Shown here one piece after another: positions 41,415 to 50,253 of a stretch of DNA of 64,000 nt. Each line of letters opens with the position of its first letter. Position 1 is the stretch's first letter. The notes below the pieces were generated by a model. That model ran no database searches, had not been told where the DNA came from, and saw only the letters and a list, made by a program, of their open reading frames with translations. Position numbers and translations under genes: made by a program. Origin of the DNA: Saccharothrix sp. S26 (GTDB taxonomy: Bacteria > Actinomycetota > Actinomycetes > Mycobacteriales > Pseudonocardiaceae). The stretch lies in assembly GCF_021390395.1 (NCBI RefSeq), contig NZ_JAJUWT010000001.1, positions 1-64,000 of the forward strand, written 5' to 3'.

Positions 41415-43738
41415 TAGCGGCGGGCGGGGTGGGCGGTCATCGGGTCCTCCGGCCAGCGGTGCTTGGGGTAACGGCCCCGCAGCTCCGCCCTGACCTGCGG
41501 ATAACCCGTCCGCCAGAACGAGGCCAGGTCGCCCGTCACGGCGGTCGGCCGGCCCGCCGGGGAGAGCAGGTGCAGCACGACCGGCACGCGGCCGTCGGCC
41601 AGGCGGGGCGTCTCCGTCCAGCCGAACACCTCCTGCACCTTCACCGGCAGCACCGGGTCGGGCCCGGAGTAGTCCACCCGGATGCGTGAACCCGAAGGCA
41701 CTTCCAGCCGGTCCGGGGCGAGCTCGTCGAACCGCGTGGCGGCGGGCCACGGCAGCAGCCGCCGCACGACCTGCTCGCCGCTGATCCGGGCGAGGTCGGC
41801 CTTGCGCCGCGCGTCACCCACGTCGACCACGGCCAGCAGCGCCTCGTCGTCCACCGACGGCCACGGTTCGCCGATCACGCGGTGCAGGAACGCCATCCGC
41901 TCACGGGTGCGCACACCGTCGGCGTCCCACCGCAGGAGGCCGACGCCTTCGACGCGCAACCCCTCCAGCAACGCGCGACGGACGGCCTCGCGATCGTGCA
42001 ACGGCTTGCTGGACAACGTGATCGCGCCCAGCTTGCGCAGCCGGTTCGCCACGACGTCGCCGTCCCAGCGCACGTCGTCCTCGGTCGTCAACAGGGACGA
42101 CGCGGCGGTCACGGCGAGCTCCTCGTCCGCCCTCGCGGCCAACCGGATGCGGCCGTGCGCGCGGCCCGCCTCCCGGTCGGCGACGGCCACGGCCAACCAC
42201 TCGGCGTCGGCCAGCCCGCTGCCCGGCGGCAGCTCCACCGCCGTGCCGCCCGCCATCAGGTACACCGGCGAACCGGGGGAACGCCTGCGCGCCAGCCGTT
42301 CCGGGTAGGCGAGGGCTACCACCAGGGCGGGGTCGCCGCGACCCGCGCCGTCCACCATCGCGGCCAGGCGGCGCACCTCGCGCGGGTCCGCGTCACGGGT
42401 CGACAGCTCGACCCCGGAGTTCGCCCGGTCGTCGTCCAGCAGCGCCACCACCTCGGCGGCCGTGCGCGCGCCCACGGCCGCCGCGCCGTCGAGCAACGCC
42501 CGCGCCAGCCGCGGGTGCAGGCCGAGGTCGGCCATCCGGCGCCCCCGGTCGGTCGCGCCGCCGTTGGCGTCCAACGCGCCCAGCGCGCGCAGCACCGAGC
42601 GCCCGGCGTCCAGCGCGCCCGGCGGTGGCGCGTCCCACCAGCCCAGTCCTTCGCCGTCCGGCACGCCCCAGCAGGCCAGTTCCAGCGCCAGCCGGGTCAG
42701 GTCGGCGGTGCGGATCTCCGGCTCCGGGTAGCGCGGCAACGTGCTGTGCTCGTGCGCGGGCCAGCACCGGTACACCCGGCCCGGCGCCTCGCGGCCCGCC
42801 CGGCCGGCGCGCTGGTCGGCCACCGCCGCGCTGACCCGGACCGTGGCCAGGCCCGACAGCCCGCGCCGGTGGTCGACCCGCGGCACGCGCGACAGCCCGG
42901 AGTCCACCACCGCCCGCACGCCCGGCACGGTCAGGCTCGACTCGGCGATCGCGGTGGCCAGCACGACCCGTCGGCGACGACCGGGGCGCAGCGCGTCGTC
43001 CTGCGCGGTGACGGCGAGGCGACCGTGCAGCGGCAGCACGTCCACGTCGTCACCGATCAGCGCGGCGCACCGCCGGATCTCCGCCACGCCGGGCAGGAAC
43101 ACCAGCACATCACCGTCCACTTCGGACAACGCCTGGCGGGTGGCACGGGCCACGGTGGCCTCGACGCGCTCGTTGCGGGCCGGCGGGGTGTGCACGACCT
43201 CCACCGGGAACGCCCGCGCCCGCACCCGGATCACCGGCGCGTCGCCGAGCAACCGGGCCAACCGGTCGGCCGCCACGGTCGCGGAGGTGGCCAGCAGCTT
43301 CAGGTCCGGCCTCAGCCCTTCCCGCGCGTCGAGCAGCAACGCCAGCAGCAGGTCCGCGTCCAGGTGCCGTTCGTGGCACTCGTCCAGCAGCACCGTGCCG
43401 ATGCCCGCCAGCTCCGGGTCGTGCTGCAACCGCCGCACCAGCAGACCGGACGTGACCACCTCGATCCGCGTGTGCTTCGACGTCTTCCGGTCGCCGCGCA
43501 CCGAGTAGCCGACCGTCTGCCCGACCGGTTCGCCCAGCAGGCTCGCCATCCGCGCGGCGGCGGCACGGGCGGCCAGCCGGCGCGGTTCGGCCACCACCAC
43601 GCGGCCCTCCAGCGCCAACGGCACCAACGTCGTCTTGCCCGTGCCCGGCGGCGCGACCAGCACCGCCGAGCCGTGCGCGGTCAGCGTGGCCGCGATCTGC
43701 CCGAGCAGCGGGCGGATCGGCAGGTTCGGCAGCTCCAC
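41414..43738 (-). CDS. hrpB: ATP-dependent helicase HrpB
   Basis: This 774-aa DExH helicase has Walker A VLVAPPGTGKTTLVPLAL, motif II TVLLDECHERHLDADL (DECH), SAT in LLATSATVAADRL, and motif VI VADQRAGRAGREAPGRVYR. The C-terminal HrpB region is present (DYSGPDPVLPVKVQEVFGWT, YPKHRWPEDPM). Length is normal for HrpB. GTG start. The biological role of HrpB in bacteria is unclear; RNA substrates are assumed. Confidence 0.94.
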   Translation of the reverse strand: MELPNLPIRPLLGQIAATLTAHGSAVLVAPPGTGKTTLVPLALEGRVVVAEPRRLAARAAAARMASLLGEPVGQTVGYSVRGDRKTSKHTRIEVVTSGLLVRRLQHDPELAGIGTVLLDECHERHLDADLLLALLLDAREGLRPDLKLLATSATVAADRLARLLGDAPVIRVRARAFPVEVVHTPPARNERVEATVARATRQALSEVDGDVLVFLPGVAEIRRCAALIGDDVDVLPLHGRLAVTAQDDALRPGRRRRVVLATAIAESSLTVPGVRAVVDSGLSRVPRVDHRRGLSGLATVRVSAAVADQRAGRAGREAPGRVYRCWPAHEHSTLPRYPEPEIRTADLTRLALELACWGVPDGEGLGWWDAPPPGALDAGRSVLRALGALDANGGATDRGRRMADLGLHPRLARALLDGAAAVGARTAAEVVALLDDDRANSGVELSTRDADPREVRRLAAMVDGAGRGDPALVVALAYPERLARRRSPGSPVYLMAGGTAVELPPGSGLADAEWLAVAVADREAGRAHGRIRLAARADEELAVTAASSLLTTEDDVRWDGDVVANRLRKLGAITLSSKPLHDREAVRRALLEGLRVEGVGLLRWDADGVRTRERMAFLHRVIGEPWPSVDDEALLAVVDVGDARRKADLARISGEQVVRRLLPWPAATRFDELAPDRLEVPSGSRIRVDYSGPDPVLPVKVQEVFGWTETPRLADGRVPVVLHLLSPAGRPTAVTGDLASFWRTGYPQVRAELRGRYPKHRWPEDPMTAHPARR

Positions 43739-43767
43739 GGCGCCCAGTCTTGTGCCACTGTGGACCC

Positions 43768-44868
43768 ATGGGGAAATGGGGTGTCCTCGGCGCGGCGGTG
43801 GCCCTGGCCCGCGCGGCCGTGGCGATCAAGGTCTGGCAGGAGGTCAAGCGGTTGCCCGCCACCCAGGTCGACGCCGGTCCCGTGACGGTGGTCGTGCCCG
43901 CGCGTGACGAGGAGCGGACCATCGACCGGTGCCTGGCCGCGCTGCGCGAGCAGGACTACGCGGACCTGCGGATCGTGGTCGTGGACGACGCCTCGACCGA
44001 CCGCACCGCCGAGATCGTGCGGCGGCACGCGGAGGAGGACCCGCGCGTGCGGCTGGTGAGCAGTTCGGGCCCGCCGTCGGGCTGGGCGGGCAAGGTGCAC
44101 GCGCTGCACGTCGGCACCGCCGACGCGGACACCGACTGGCTGCTGTTCGTCGACGCCGACACCGAGGCCGCGCCCGACCTGGTCGGCCGGCTGCTCGCGG
44201 GCGCGCGCCAGGACGAGCTGGACCTGGTGTCCACGTCCGGGCGGGGGACGAAACCGGGTGCGGGGTGGTGGCTGCTGCTGCCGCCGGTCAACCAGCTGCT
44301 GTTCGAGACGACGACCGTGGACGGGCGGCGCGGCATGGCGCTGGCGGTCGGGCACTGCATCCTGGTCCGCCGGGCCATGTACGAGCGGGCGGGCGGTTGG
44401 GCCGCGATCGCCGGGTCGCGTGCGGACGACGTCGGCTTCGCCACCCTGATCCGCGACACCGGCGGCCGCACGCGGTACGTGGACGGCGCGGACTCGCTGA
44501 CCACCTCGGGCCTGGACGCGTTCGGCGACACGTGGGCGTCGCTGCGCAAGAGCATGGTCGCGGGCACGTCGCTGTACGCGAAGGGGCCGGCGAGCGCGTT
44601 CCTGTCACTCGGGTCGACCGGGCTCGCGCACATCGCTTACGGCGTCGTGCCGGTCGTCACGGCGGCGCGTGGGTCGAAGCTCGGCCTGTTGGCGTGGCTC
44701 GCGCAGTCGGTGGCCGAGTGGGCGTTCCTGCGGCGGACCGGGCAGCCGCGGTCGGCGGCCGTGCTCGCGCCCCTGTCCTACGTCGCGTTCGGCGCGCTGT
44801 CGCTGGAGGCGGCGTGGCAGGCGCTGCACGGCACCACGAAGTGGAAGGGCCGCGACGTGCGAGGCTGA
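43768..44868 (+). CDS. Family 2 glycosyltransferase, HpnB/CrtQ-like
   Basis: The protein is 366 aa. A short N-terminal hydrophobic stretch precedes the GT-A core: VTVVVPARDEERTIDRCLAA, LRIVVVDDASTDRTAEIV, GWAGKVHALHVGTADADTDW and the metal site LLFVDADTEAAPDL. C-terminal hydrophobic helices follow. GWAGKxxAL is characteristic of the HpnB-like branch. Donor and acceptor are unknown; no hopanoid genes are nearby. ATG at 43768, divergent from hrpB. Confidence 0.88.
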   Translation: MGKWGVLGAAVALARAAVAIKVWQEVKRLPATQVDAGPVTVVVPARDEERTIDRCLAALREQDYADLRIVVVDDASTDRTAEIVRRHAEEDPRVRLVSSSGPPSGWAGKVHALHVGTADADTDWLLFVDADTEAAPDLVGRLLAGARQDELDLVSTSGRGTKPGAGWWLLLPPVNQLLFETTTVDGRRGMALAVGHCILVRRAMYERAGGWAAIAGSRADDVGFATLIRDTGGRTRYVDGADSLTTSGLDAFGDTWASLRKSMVAGTSLYAKGPASAFLSLGSTGLAHIAYGVVPVVTAARGSKLGLLAWLAQSVAEWAFLRRTGQPRSAAVLAPLSYVAFGALSLEAAWQALHGTTKWKGRDVRG

Positions 44869-44872
44869 GGTA

Positions 44873-45685
44873 GTGGTTGACCCGCTGCGCGACCCAGACG
44901 ACCCCGAACTGCTCGACCCGTACCGGGCCCGTGACCTGGCCGGGCTGGTGGAAGCCGCCCGGCTGGCCTCCGGCGCGGTCCGGTACGGCAAGGTCGGCCG
45001 CGTCGGCGTGGCGCAGGTCGTGGTGAACCGGGACAACCCGCTGCCCGGCGGCAACCACGCGTGCGGCGTGTACGGGTCGTCGGCCGAGGTCGCGGGCACG
45101 CTGATGCGGTTGGAGCAGACGTTCGCCGACGTGGGGCGGGCCGAGGCGGTGCTGTACGCGTCACCGACCACCGTGGCCGAGATCGAGGGCATCGCCGACG
45201 ACACCGGGTGGCACGCGGTGGAGGAGTCGCTGGCCGTCGTGCACCGCGGGGAGGCGTCGCGGTCGCCGCTCGTGCGGCCGGCGCGGGACGCCGACCTCGA
45301 AGGCGTCGCCGAGCTGCTGGCCGACGACCTGGGCGTGGACGGGCCGCGGCTGCTGCGGCACCTCGGGCAGCGGCTGGACGACCCGCGCTGCGTGTTCGTC
45401 GTGGTGGACGACGGCGACCGGATCGGCGGGTTCGCCTCCGGGTTCGGCGAGCGCCGGGTCGGGTTGGTCGAGCACGCGGTGGTGCGGCCCGCCCGTCGCC
45501 GCCGGGGGTTGGGCAAGGCGCTGGTGCTGGGCGTGGTGGCCGAGTTGCGGGACGCCGGTGCGCTGCTGGTGGCCTCGCACGTGGCGGAGGGCGGCGCGGG
45601 GGAGCGGTTCGTGGAGGCATGCGGCTTCGACGTCTGCTACCCCGTAACCGCCTATGCGCGCAGAGTTGACGAACTGCTCGATTGA
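44873..45685 (+). CDS. GNAT family N-acetyltransferase (two-lobed)
   Basis: The protein is 270 aa. The C-terminal lobe holds VGLVEHAVVRPARRRRGLGK (motif A with RRRRGLGKA, acetyl-CoA site) and AGERFVEACGFDVCYPVTAY. The N-terminal lobe (LVEAARLASGAVRYGKVGRV) is degenerate. GTG at 44873, 4 bases after the glycosyltransferase stop, so probably one transcript. Substrate unknown. Confidence 0.85.
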   Translation: MVDPLRDPDDPELLDPYRARDLAGLVEAARLASGAVRYGKVGRVGVAQVVVNRDNPLPGGNHACGVYGSSAEVAGTLMRLEQTFADVGRAEAVLYASPTTVAEIEGIADDTGWHAVEESLAVVHRGEASRSPLVRPARDADLEGVAELLADDLGVDGPRLLRHLGQRLDDPRCVFVVVDDGDRIGGFASGFGERRVGLVEHAVVRPARRRRGLGKALVLGVVAELRDAGALLVASHVAEGGAGERFVEACGFDVCYPVTAYARRVDELLD

Positions 45686-45711
45686 GTCATCGGTTGCCCC
45701 ACCGCATATCC

Positions 45712-45724
45712 TTAGCACAGCTAA
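45712..45724. promoter_or_regulatory. Small palindrome upstream of the MFS gene
   Basis: TTAGC and GCTAA flank ACA, 23 bases before the MFS start codon. This is the size of a MarR/TetR half-site arrangement, but it is short and no regulator gene is adjacent. Confidence 0.3.
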
Positions 45725-45746
45725 CGGAGATCGGAAGGGGCGCACA

Positions 45747-47063
45747 GTGCGGGGGACCGGGTCCGACGTGAAGGTCAAGCCCCGACTGCCCGGCGAGGTG
45801 TGGGTGCTCGTCGTGGCGAGCTTCATCATCGCCCTCGGGTTCGGCATCGTGGCACCCGTCCTGCCCGCGTACGCCAAGAGCTTCGACGTCGGCACGTTCG
45901 CCGTGTCGGCCGTGGTCAGCTCGTTCGCGCTGGTCAGGCTGCTGTTCGCGCCGATGAGCGGTCGGCTGGTCAACCGGTTCGGCGAGACGTGGGTCTACAT
46001 CGTCGGCATCCTCATCGTCGCCGTCGGCACCGGCGCGTGCGGCTTCGCCACCGCGTACTGGCAGCTGATCGTGTTCCGGTCGTTCGCCGGCGTCGGGTCG
46101 ACCATGTTCACCGTCGCCGCGGTCGGCCTGCTGATCCGGATCACGCCCGCACCCCTGCGCGGACGCGCGTCCGGGCTGTGGGCGACCGGGTTCCTGCTCG
46201 GCAACATCGGCGGCCCGATCGTCGGCGCGGCCCTCGTGGAGATCTCCATCCAGGTGCCGTTCGTCACGTACGCGGCGGCCCTGGTGGTCGCGGCGCTCGT
46301 CGTGTGGTGGTTCCTGCGCCGGTCCACGCTCGCCGCCGCGTTGGACAAGTCGGTCGAACAGGAGTCGCTGCCCGTGCGCGCGGCCGTGCGGCTGTCGGCG
46401 TACCGGGCGGCGCTGGCGTCGGGCTTCGCCAACGGCTGGGCCGTGTTCGGGGTGCGGATCTCCCTGGTGCCGCTGTTCGTGGTCGAGGCGCTGCACAGCA
46501 CGCCCGCCATCGCCGGCATCTCGCTGTCGGTGTTCGCCGCGGGCAACGCCGCCGTGCTGATGATCTCCGGGAAGCTCGCCGACACCATCGGCCGCAAGCC
46601 GGTCGCCATCGCCGGCCTCGCCGTGTCCGCCATCGGCACGGTGTGGCTCGGGTTCAGCGTCGGCGTGCCGATGTTCATGGCGGCGTCCCTGGTCGCGGGC
46701 ATCGGCGCCGGTCTGCTCAACCCGCCGCAGAACGCCGTCGTGGCCGACGTGATCGGGACCAAGGCCAAGGGCGGGCCGGTGCTGGCCGCGTTCCAGATGG
46801 TCGCCGACTGCGGCGCGATCGTCGGCCCGCTGGTCGCCGGCGTGCTGGTGGACCAGTTCTCGTACCAGGCGGCGTTCACCCTGACGGGTGCGATGGCCGC
46901 GGTGGCGCTGGTGTTCTGGCTGTTCGCGCCGGAGACCCTGCCGCGGGCCGAGGAGACGCACGTGGCGTCGGACGTCGCCGGTGAGTCCGGGTGTTTGGAC
47001 GAAGGTCCCGAGGTGCCCGTGGGCGAGCGCGTGTCGGGCCGTCCCCGTCAACCGGACGCGTGA
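45747..47063 (+). CDS. Major facilitator superfamily transporter
   Basis: This 438-aa protein has twelve membrane segments in two halves. Motif A-like MSGRLVNRFGETWVYIVG follows helix 2 and ISGKLADTIGRKPVAIAG is its C-terminal counterpart. RSFAGVGSTMFTVAAVGLL and PPQNAVVADVIGTKAKGG fit drug-exporter relatives. GTG at 45747 after GGAAGGGG; the earlier frame start at 45654 overlaps the GNAT gene. The substrate is not known; drug export is a reasonable guess. Confidence 0.9.
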   Translation: MRGTGSDVKVKPRLPGEVWVLVVASFIIALGFGIVAPVLPAYAKSFDVGTFAVSAVVSSFALVRLLFAPMSGRLVNRFGETWVYIVGILIVAVGTGACGFATAYWQLIVFRSFAGVGSTMFTVAAVGLLIRITPAPLRGRASGLWATGFLLGNIGGPIVGAALVEISIQVPFVTYAAALVVAALVVWWFLRRSTLAAALDKSVEQESLPVRAAVRLSAYRAALASGFANGWAVFGVRISLVPLFVVEALHSTPAIAGISLSVFAAGNAAVLMISGKLADTIGRKPVAIAGLAVSAIGTVWLGFSVGVPMFMAASLVAGIGAGLLNPPQNAVVADVIGTKAKGGPVLAAFQMVADCGAIVGPLVAGVLVDQFSYQAAFTLTGAMAAVALVFWLFAPETLPRAEETHVASDVAGESGCLDEGPEVPVGERVSGRPRQPDA

Positions 47064-47130
47064 GCACTCAGGTTCCGCTCAGCATCTCTCGATAGCCTGC
47101 GGGCCGGGTTGTGACCGGGAGGGCAGTGCG

Positions 47131-47889
47131 GTGGGTGGCGCGGAGCGCAACGCTCGGAAGAAGAAGCAGCAGCAGCGGGCGAGCCAGGCGGTGGTCGCGG
47201 CGCGTGGGGCGTCCAGCGACCGGAACAAGGTCATCATCGGCATCGTGGTGGTCGTGGTGCTCGCCGCCGTGGTGATCGGCGGGGTCATCTGGTCGTCCAA
47301 GTCGGGCTCGGACGACTCACTGGCCAACCCGCCCGCGGTCAGCGGCATCTCCGCGCCGATCGTGCGCGAAGGTGGCGCGGTGGTCGTCGGCGAGGCGTCC
47401 GCGAAGGTCACCATCGACCTGTACGAGGACTTCCTCTGCCCCGCGTGCGGCAACTTCAAGAAGGTCTACGGCGACCAGATCAAGCAGGAGATCGAGTCGG
47501 GCAACCTCCGCGTCCGCTACCACGCCCTGCCGTTCCTGATCCGGCTCTCCGACCCCGAGGGCTACTCGCGTGACGCGGCCAACGCCGCCCTGTGCGCCGC
47601 CGACCAGGGCAAGTTCTGGGAGTACCACGAGACGTTGTTCGCGCGGCAGCCCGAGGAAGGCGGTCCGGGGCACACCAAGGAGGAGCTGGTGAAGCTCGGC
47701 ACGGACCTCGGCATCACCGGTGACGCGTTCAAGCAGTGCGTCGACAGCGGCGCCCACGAGCAGGACGCCCAGGCCGAGCTCGACACCGTGAAGGCGACCG
47801 GCAAGTTCAAGGGCACGCCCACCGTGATGAAGGACGGCGAGATCGTCTCGTGGGACGACCGGGACTGGCTGACCAACCTGCTCAAGTAG
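47131..47889 (+). CDS. Membrane-anchored DsbA-family thiol oxidoreductase
   Basis: The protein is 252 aa. A Lys/Gln-rich cytoplasmic N-terminus (RNARKKKQQQRASQAVVAAR) is followed by one membrane helix (VIIGIVVVVVLAAVVIGGVI) and an extracytoplasmic DsbA-like domain with active site CPAC at 103-106 and the cis-Pro loop FKGTPTVMKDGEIV. It should form or isomerise disulfides in secreted proteins. GTG start at 47131. It lies 68 bases after the MFS gene. Confidence 0.9.
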   Translation: MGGAERNARKKKQQQRASQAVVAARGASSDRNKVIIGIVVVVVLAAVVIGGVIWSSKSGSDDSLANPPAVSGISAPIVREGGAVVVGEASAKVTIDLYEDFLCPACGNFKKVYGDQIKQEIESGNLRVRYHALPFLIRLSDPEGYSRDAANAALCAADQGKFWEYHETLFARQPEEGGPGHTKEELVKLGTDLGITGDAFKQCVDSGAHEQDAQAELDTVKATGKFKGTPTVMKDGEIVSWDDRDWLTNLLK

Positions 47890-48020
47890 GGCCGTGACAC
47901 CCCCGCCGAGCAGCCCGGATGCCGAAAGGCACCCCCCCGATTTCGTCCTGACGGGTGCCGTGTTGTACGGTATTGCCACACGAGAACGGCGGCCCCAACC
48001 GCCGGGAAACGTGCAGGCAA

Positions 48021-48093
48021 GGGGCTGTGGCGCAGCTGGTAGCGCATCACACTGGCAGTGTGAGGGTCAGGGGTTCGAGTCCCCTCAGCTCCA
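48021..48093 (+). tRNA. tRNA-Ala (GGC)
   Basis: The 73-base cloverleaf has anticodon GGC in CACACTGGCAGTGTG. The acceptor GGGGCTG pairs with CAGCTCC, giving the G3:U70 wobble that identifies alanine tRNAs. CCA is not encoded. It marks the border between core genes and the accessory stretch and could be an integration site, though no second copy of its 3' end is seen in the window. Confidence 0.93.
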
Positions 48094-48610
48094 CAATCAC
48101 ATATGGTATACGAATCGCCCGCTGACCTGCGTAAACAGGTTCGGTGGGCGATCTCCGTTTTCGGTCCACTGTGGACAGTGGTGTGCCGAGCCGGAGGAAA
48201 TCAGGAGAACTGGTCCTGATCGCCGTGAAACAGGGTCAAGGATTCTCTCCAGGATTGGTCGCCCGGCCGGGTGGTTGTTAGTCAGGACCTTTGGGATCGC
48301 CGCTGACGTGCGTGGACAGCCGTCTGGTCGTACGGGCGGGTGGTGCCGGGATGTCCGGTCAGCGGCGGCCTGGGCGGGCGTTTCTCGCCGACCACGACGT
48401 CGGCACCTGCGTGACGAAGCGCAGCCGCCGCAAACACGCAATCTCGATCCGTGGATGCGGATGGCGCCGAGCGGCAGACGGTCGCCCCTCCGTACTCAAC
48501 GGCCGGCGGCGAAACTGTTCTGCCAGCCTCGTGCGCGTCCGCGCGGAAGTGGTGTGGGAGTTGATCGGGCACTTCGGAACCGGTCGACCGAGTCGCCGTA
48601 CTCGCGGTCA
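48094..48610. other. Intergenic region at the island border
   Basis: No gene is supported. A two-part hairpin at 48114-48152 (ATCGCCC with GGGCGAT, inner ACCTG with CAGGT), followed by CCGTTTT, is the likely tRNA-Ala terminator. A perfect small palindrome CCACTGTGGACAGTGG lies at 48166-48181. The remaining 400 bases show nothing clear; base composition shifts toward more A/T here. Confidence 0.5.
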
Positions 48611-49972
48611 TCAGGTGCTTGCAGGCGGCTGGGGTGCCCAGGGCACGGGGTCGGCGTCCCCTGCCCAGCCGCCTGGGCCGAGGATCGTCTGGTACGACCC
48701 GCTGTAGCCGAGCCAGTGCAGGACCAGCAGGTTGAGGTAGTGGCGGCTGAGGAGCCAGGTGTCCCGGACGAGGCCGTTGAGGTGATAGACCTCGTCCTGG
48801 GGTGCGTTGGGGTGGACCAGCCGGTTGCGGACCTTGGTGATGGCGGCGGGCCCGTCCAGTGATGTGCCGGTGCTCGACTCCGTCGTGGCGAACTGCGTGA
48901 GAGCGGGCTGGCGTGCCGCGTCGATGCTCGTGTCGACGGAAGCCGCTTCCAGCAGCATCCGAATGCGTCCGCTGGTGCCGGGTTGTTTGTACTGGGTGTT
49001 GCTGAGTCCGTTGGTCAGTTTGAGGATGACCCAGCTCAGTAGTTCCAGGGCGGAGAAGATCGTCATGGTGCGCTGTTCGACCCGGCCGGCGTGGTTCGCC
49101 TCTGTGGCCATCGACAGCAGGAACCGGGTGGTGTGGCTGCGGTCCGGATCGGCGAATGCGGCATACACGCAGGACACGAGATCGTGGAGGTGGTGCGTGT
49201 TGGGGTAGTGCAGCCAGGCGAGGCTGCCGTTGCGACCCGGGTGGCAGAAGACGTTGGCCCACTGTCGCCACACGATAGAGCCGGTCGAGTCGATCCCGAC
49301 GGGAGCCGCGGGCGCCACCCAGCGCCCGAAGGCGAAAGACGTCCCGAAGTGCAGGGCTTGCTGAAGCGGTTTGAGATCCGTGGCGGTGAACTCCTCGCCG
49401 TCGGACCTGCTGATCTCCATGACGTGGGTCATGACGAAGTTGTGCTCGCTACCCGGGACGTCCCAGACGCGTTTGTGATCTTGACGTCGATCGAGCGTGA
49501 GTTTCCACGGACCTACTTGGCACCGCCACCTGCCTGTCCACCATGACCAGCTCTCACCTTCCCTGTGGTAGAGCTTGGTCGGGCTGTGGATCGAGGGGAG
49601 GTTGATCCAGTGGAGCATGACCCGGTGCAGTGGGGTCTCGTCACTGCCGATCGACTGCCCGTGGACGAGTCCGCCCGCGGAGTTCCGTAGTAGGCCCGCC
49701 ACCTCGTACACGCCGTATGGCTGGTGTACGCGGAGTCGGATGTCGGACTTGTCCATAGTTTCCAGCGCCCAGCGCACTGGTGGTGCCTCATCGAGGTGCC
49801 AGACGACGTCGAGCTGAGACCCGCACCTCAGCAGGACCCGGCCTCGAAGTTCTTGACCGTGTGCTTCGAGCAAGGGTCCCTCGTAAAGCTGGATGTCCTC
49901 GCCCGGCTCGTTGAACGGGTGGGCGGGAACCAGTGGCTCCTCGCCGAGACTTTCAGGTGCCGCAGTCGCCAT
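48611..49972 (-). CDS. Hypothetical protein with HEPN-like C-terminal motif
   Basis: The protein is 453 aa. The N-terminal two thirds are mixed beta/alpha with no family I recognise (WHLDEAPPVRWALETMDKSD, QALHFGTSFAFGRWVAPAAP). The C-terminal third is helical, IFSALELLSWVILKLTNG then ITKVRNRLVHPNAP, where R382-x4-H387 is the Rx4-6H signature of HEPN RNases in a typical KxRNRxxHP context. Many HEPN proteins are defence effectors. The ATG at 49972 is chosen over a TTG at 49984. It lies downstream of the SMC/kinase operon on the same strand. Confidence 0.6.
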   Translation of the reverse strand: MATAAPESLGEEPLVPAHPFNEPGEDIQLYEGPLLEAHGQELRGRVLLRCGSQLDVVWHLDEAPPVRWALETMDKSDIRLRVHQPYGVYEVAGLLRNSAGGLVHGQSIGSDETPLHRVMLHWINLPSIHSPTKLYHREGESWSWWTGRWRCQVGPWKLTLDRRQDHKRVWDVPGSEHNFVMTHVMEISRSDGEEFTATDLKPLQQALHFGTSFAFGRWVAPAAPVGIDSTGSIVWRQWANVFCHPGRNGSLAWLHYPNTHHLHDLVSCVYAAFADPDRSHTTRFLLSMATEANHAGRVEQRTMTIFSALELLSWVILKLTNGLSNTQYKQPGTSGRIRMLLEAASVDTSIDAARQPALTQFATTESSTGTSLDGPAAITKVRNRLVHPNAPQDEVYHLNGLVRDTWLLSRHYLNLLVLHWLGYSGSYQTILGPGGWAGDADPVPWAPQPPAST

Positions 49973-50253
49973 TGCCCCATCCAACCAGGACGATCAGCGG
50001 ACGCCGGAGAACGCGGGCAAAGAGTTCCACAGGCTCACCTCCACGCCGGACGTCGGTGAGGACGGCCAGTCACAGATCATCGATCTATTGGACAGCGTGG
50101 AGTGACGCGCAGTGCGGAACCGCTGCCGATGGAAGTCAGCTACTCGCGGATTCGCTTCTGACGCAGGATGCCAGTTTGCTGGTGGCCTCCGCCGCGGGCA
50201 TCAGGACCGTAGGGCTCCCGTTCCTTGGTTCTGCAGAGGCGAACGTGATGCGA

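Noticed and set aside
48166-48181. Perfect 16-bp palindrome as an att core
   Set aside because: Short, no second copy seen, and located just after a terminator hairpin; more likely part of the termination region.
49893-50105. 70-aa plus-strand frame between the HEPN-like and nuclease-like genes
   Set aside because: The first half overlaps the HEPN-like gene start in antisense, no ribosome site is evident, and the rest is too short to judge.
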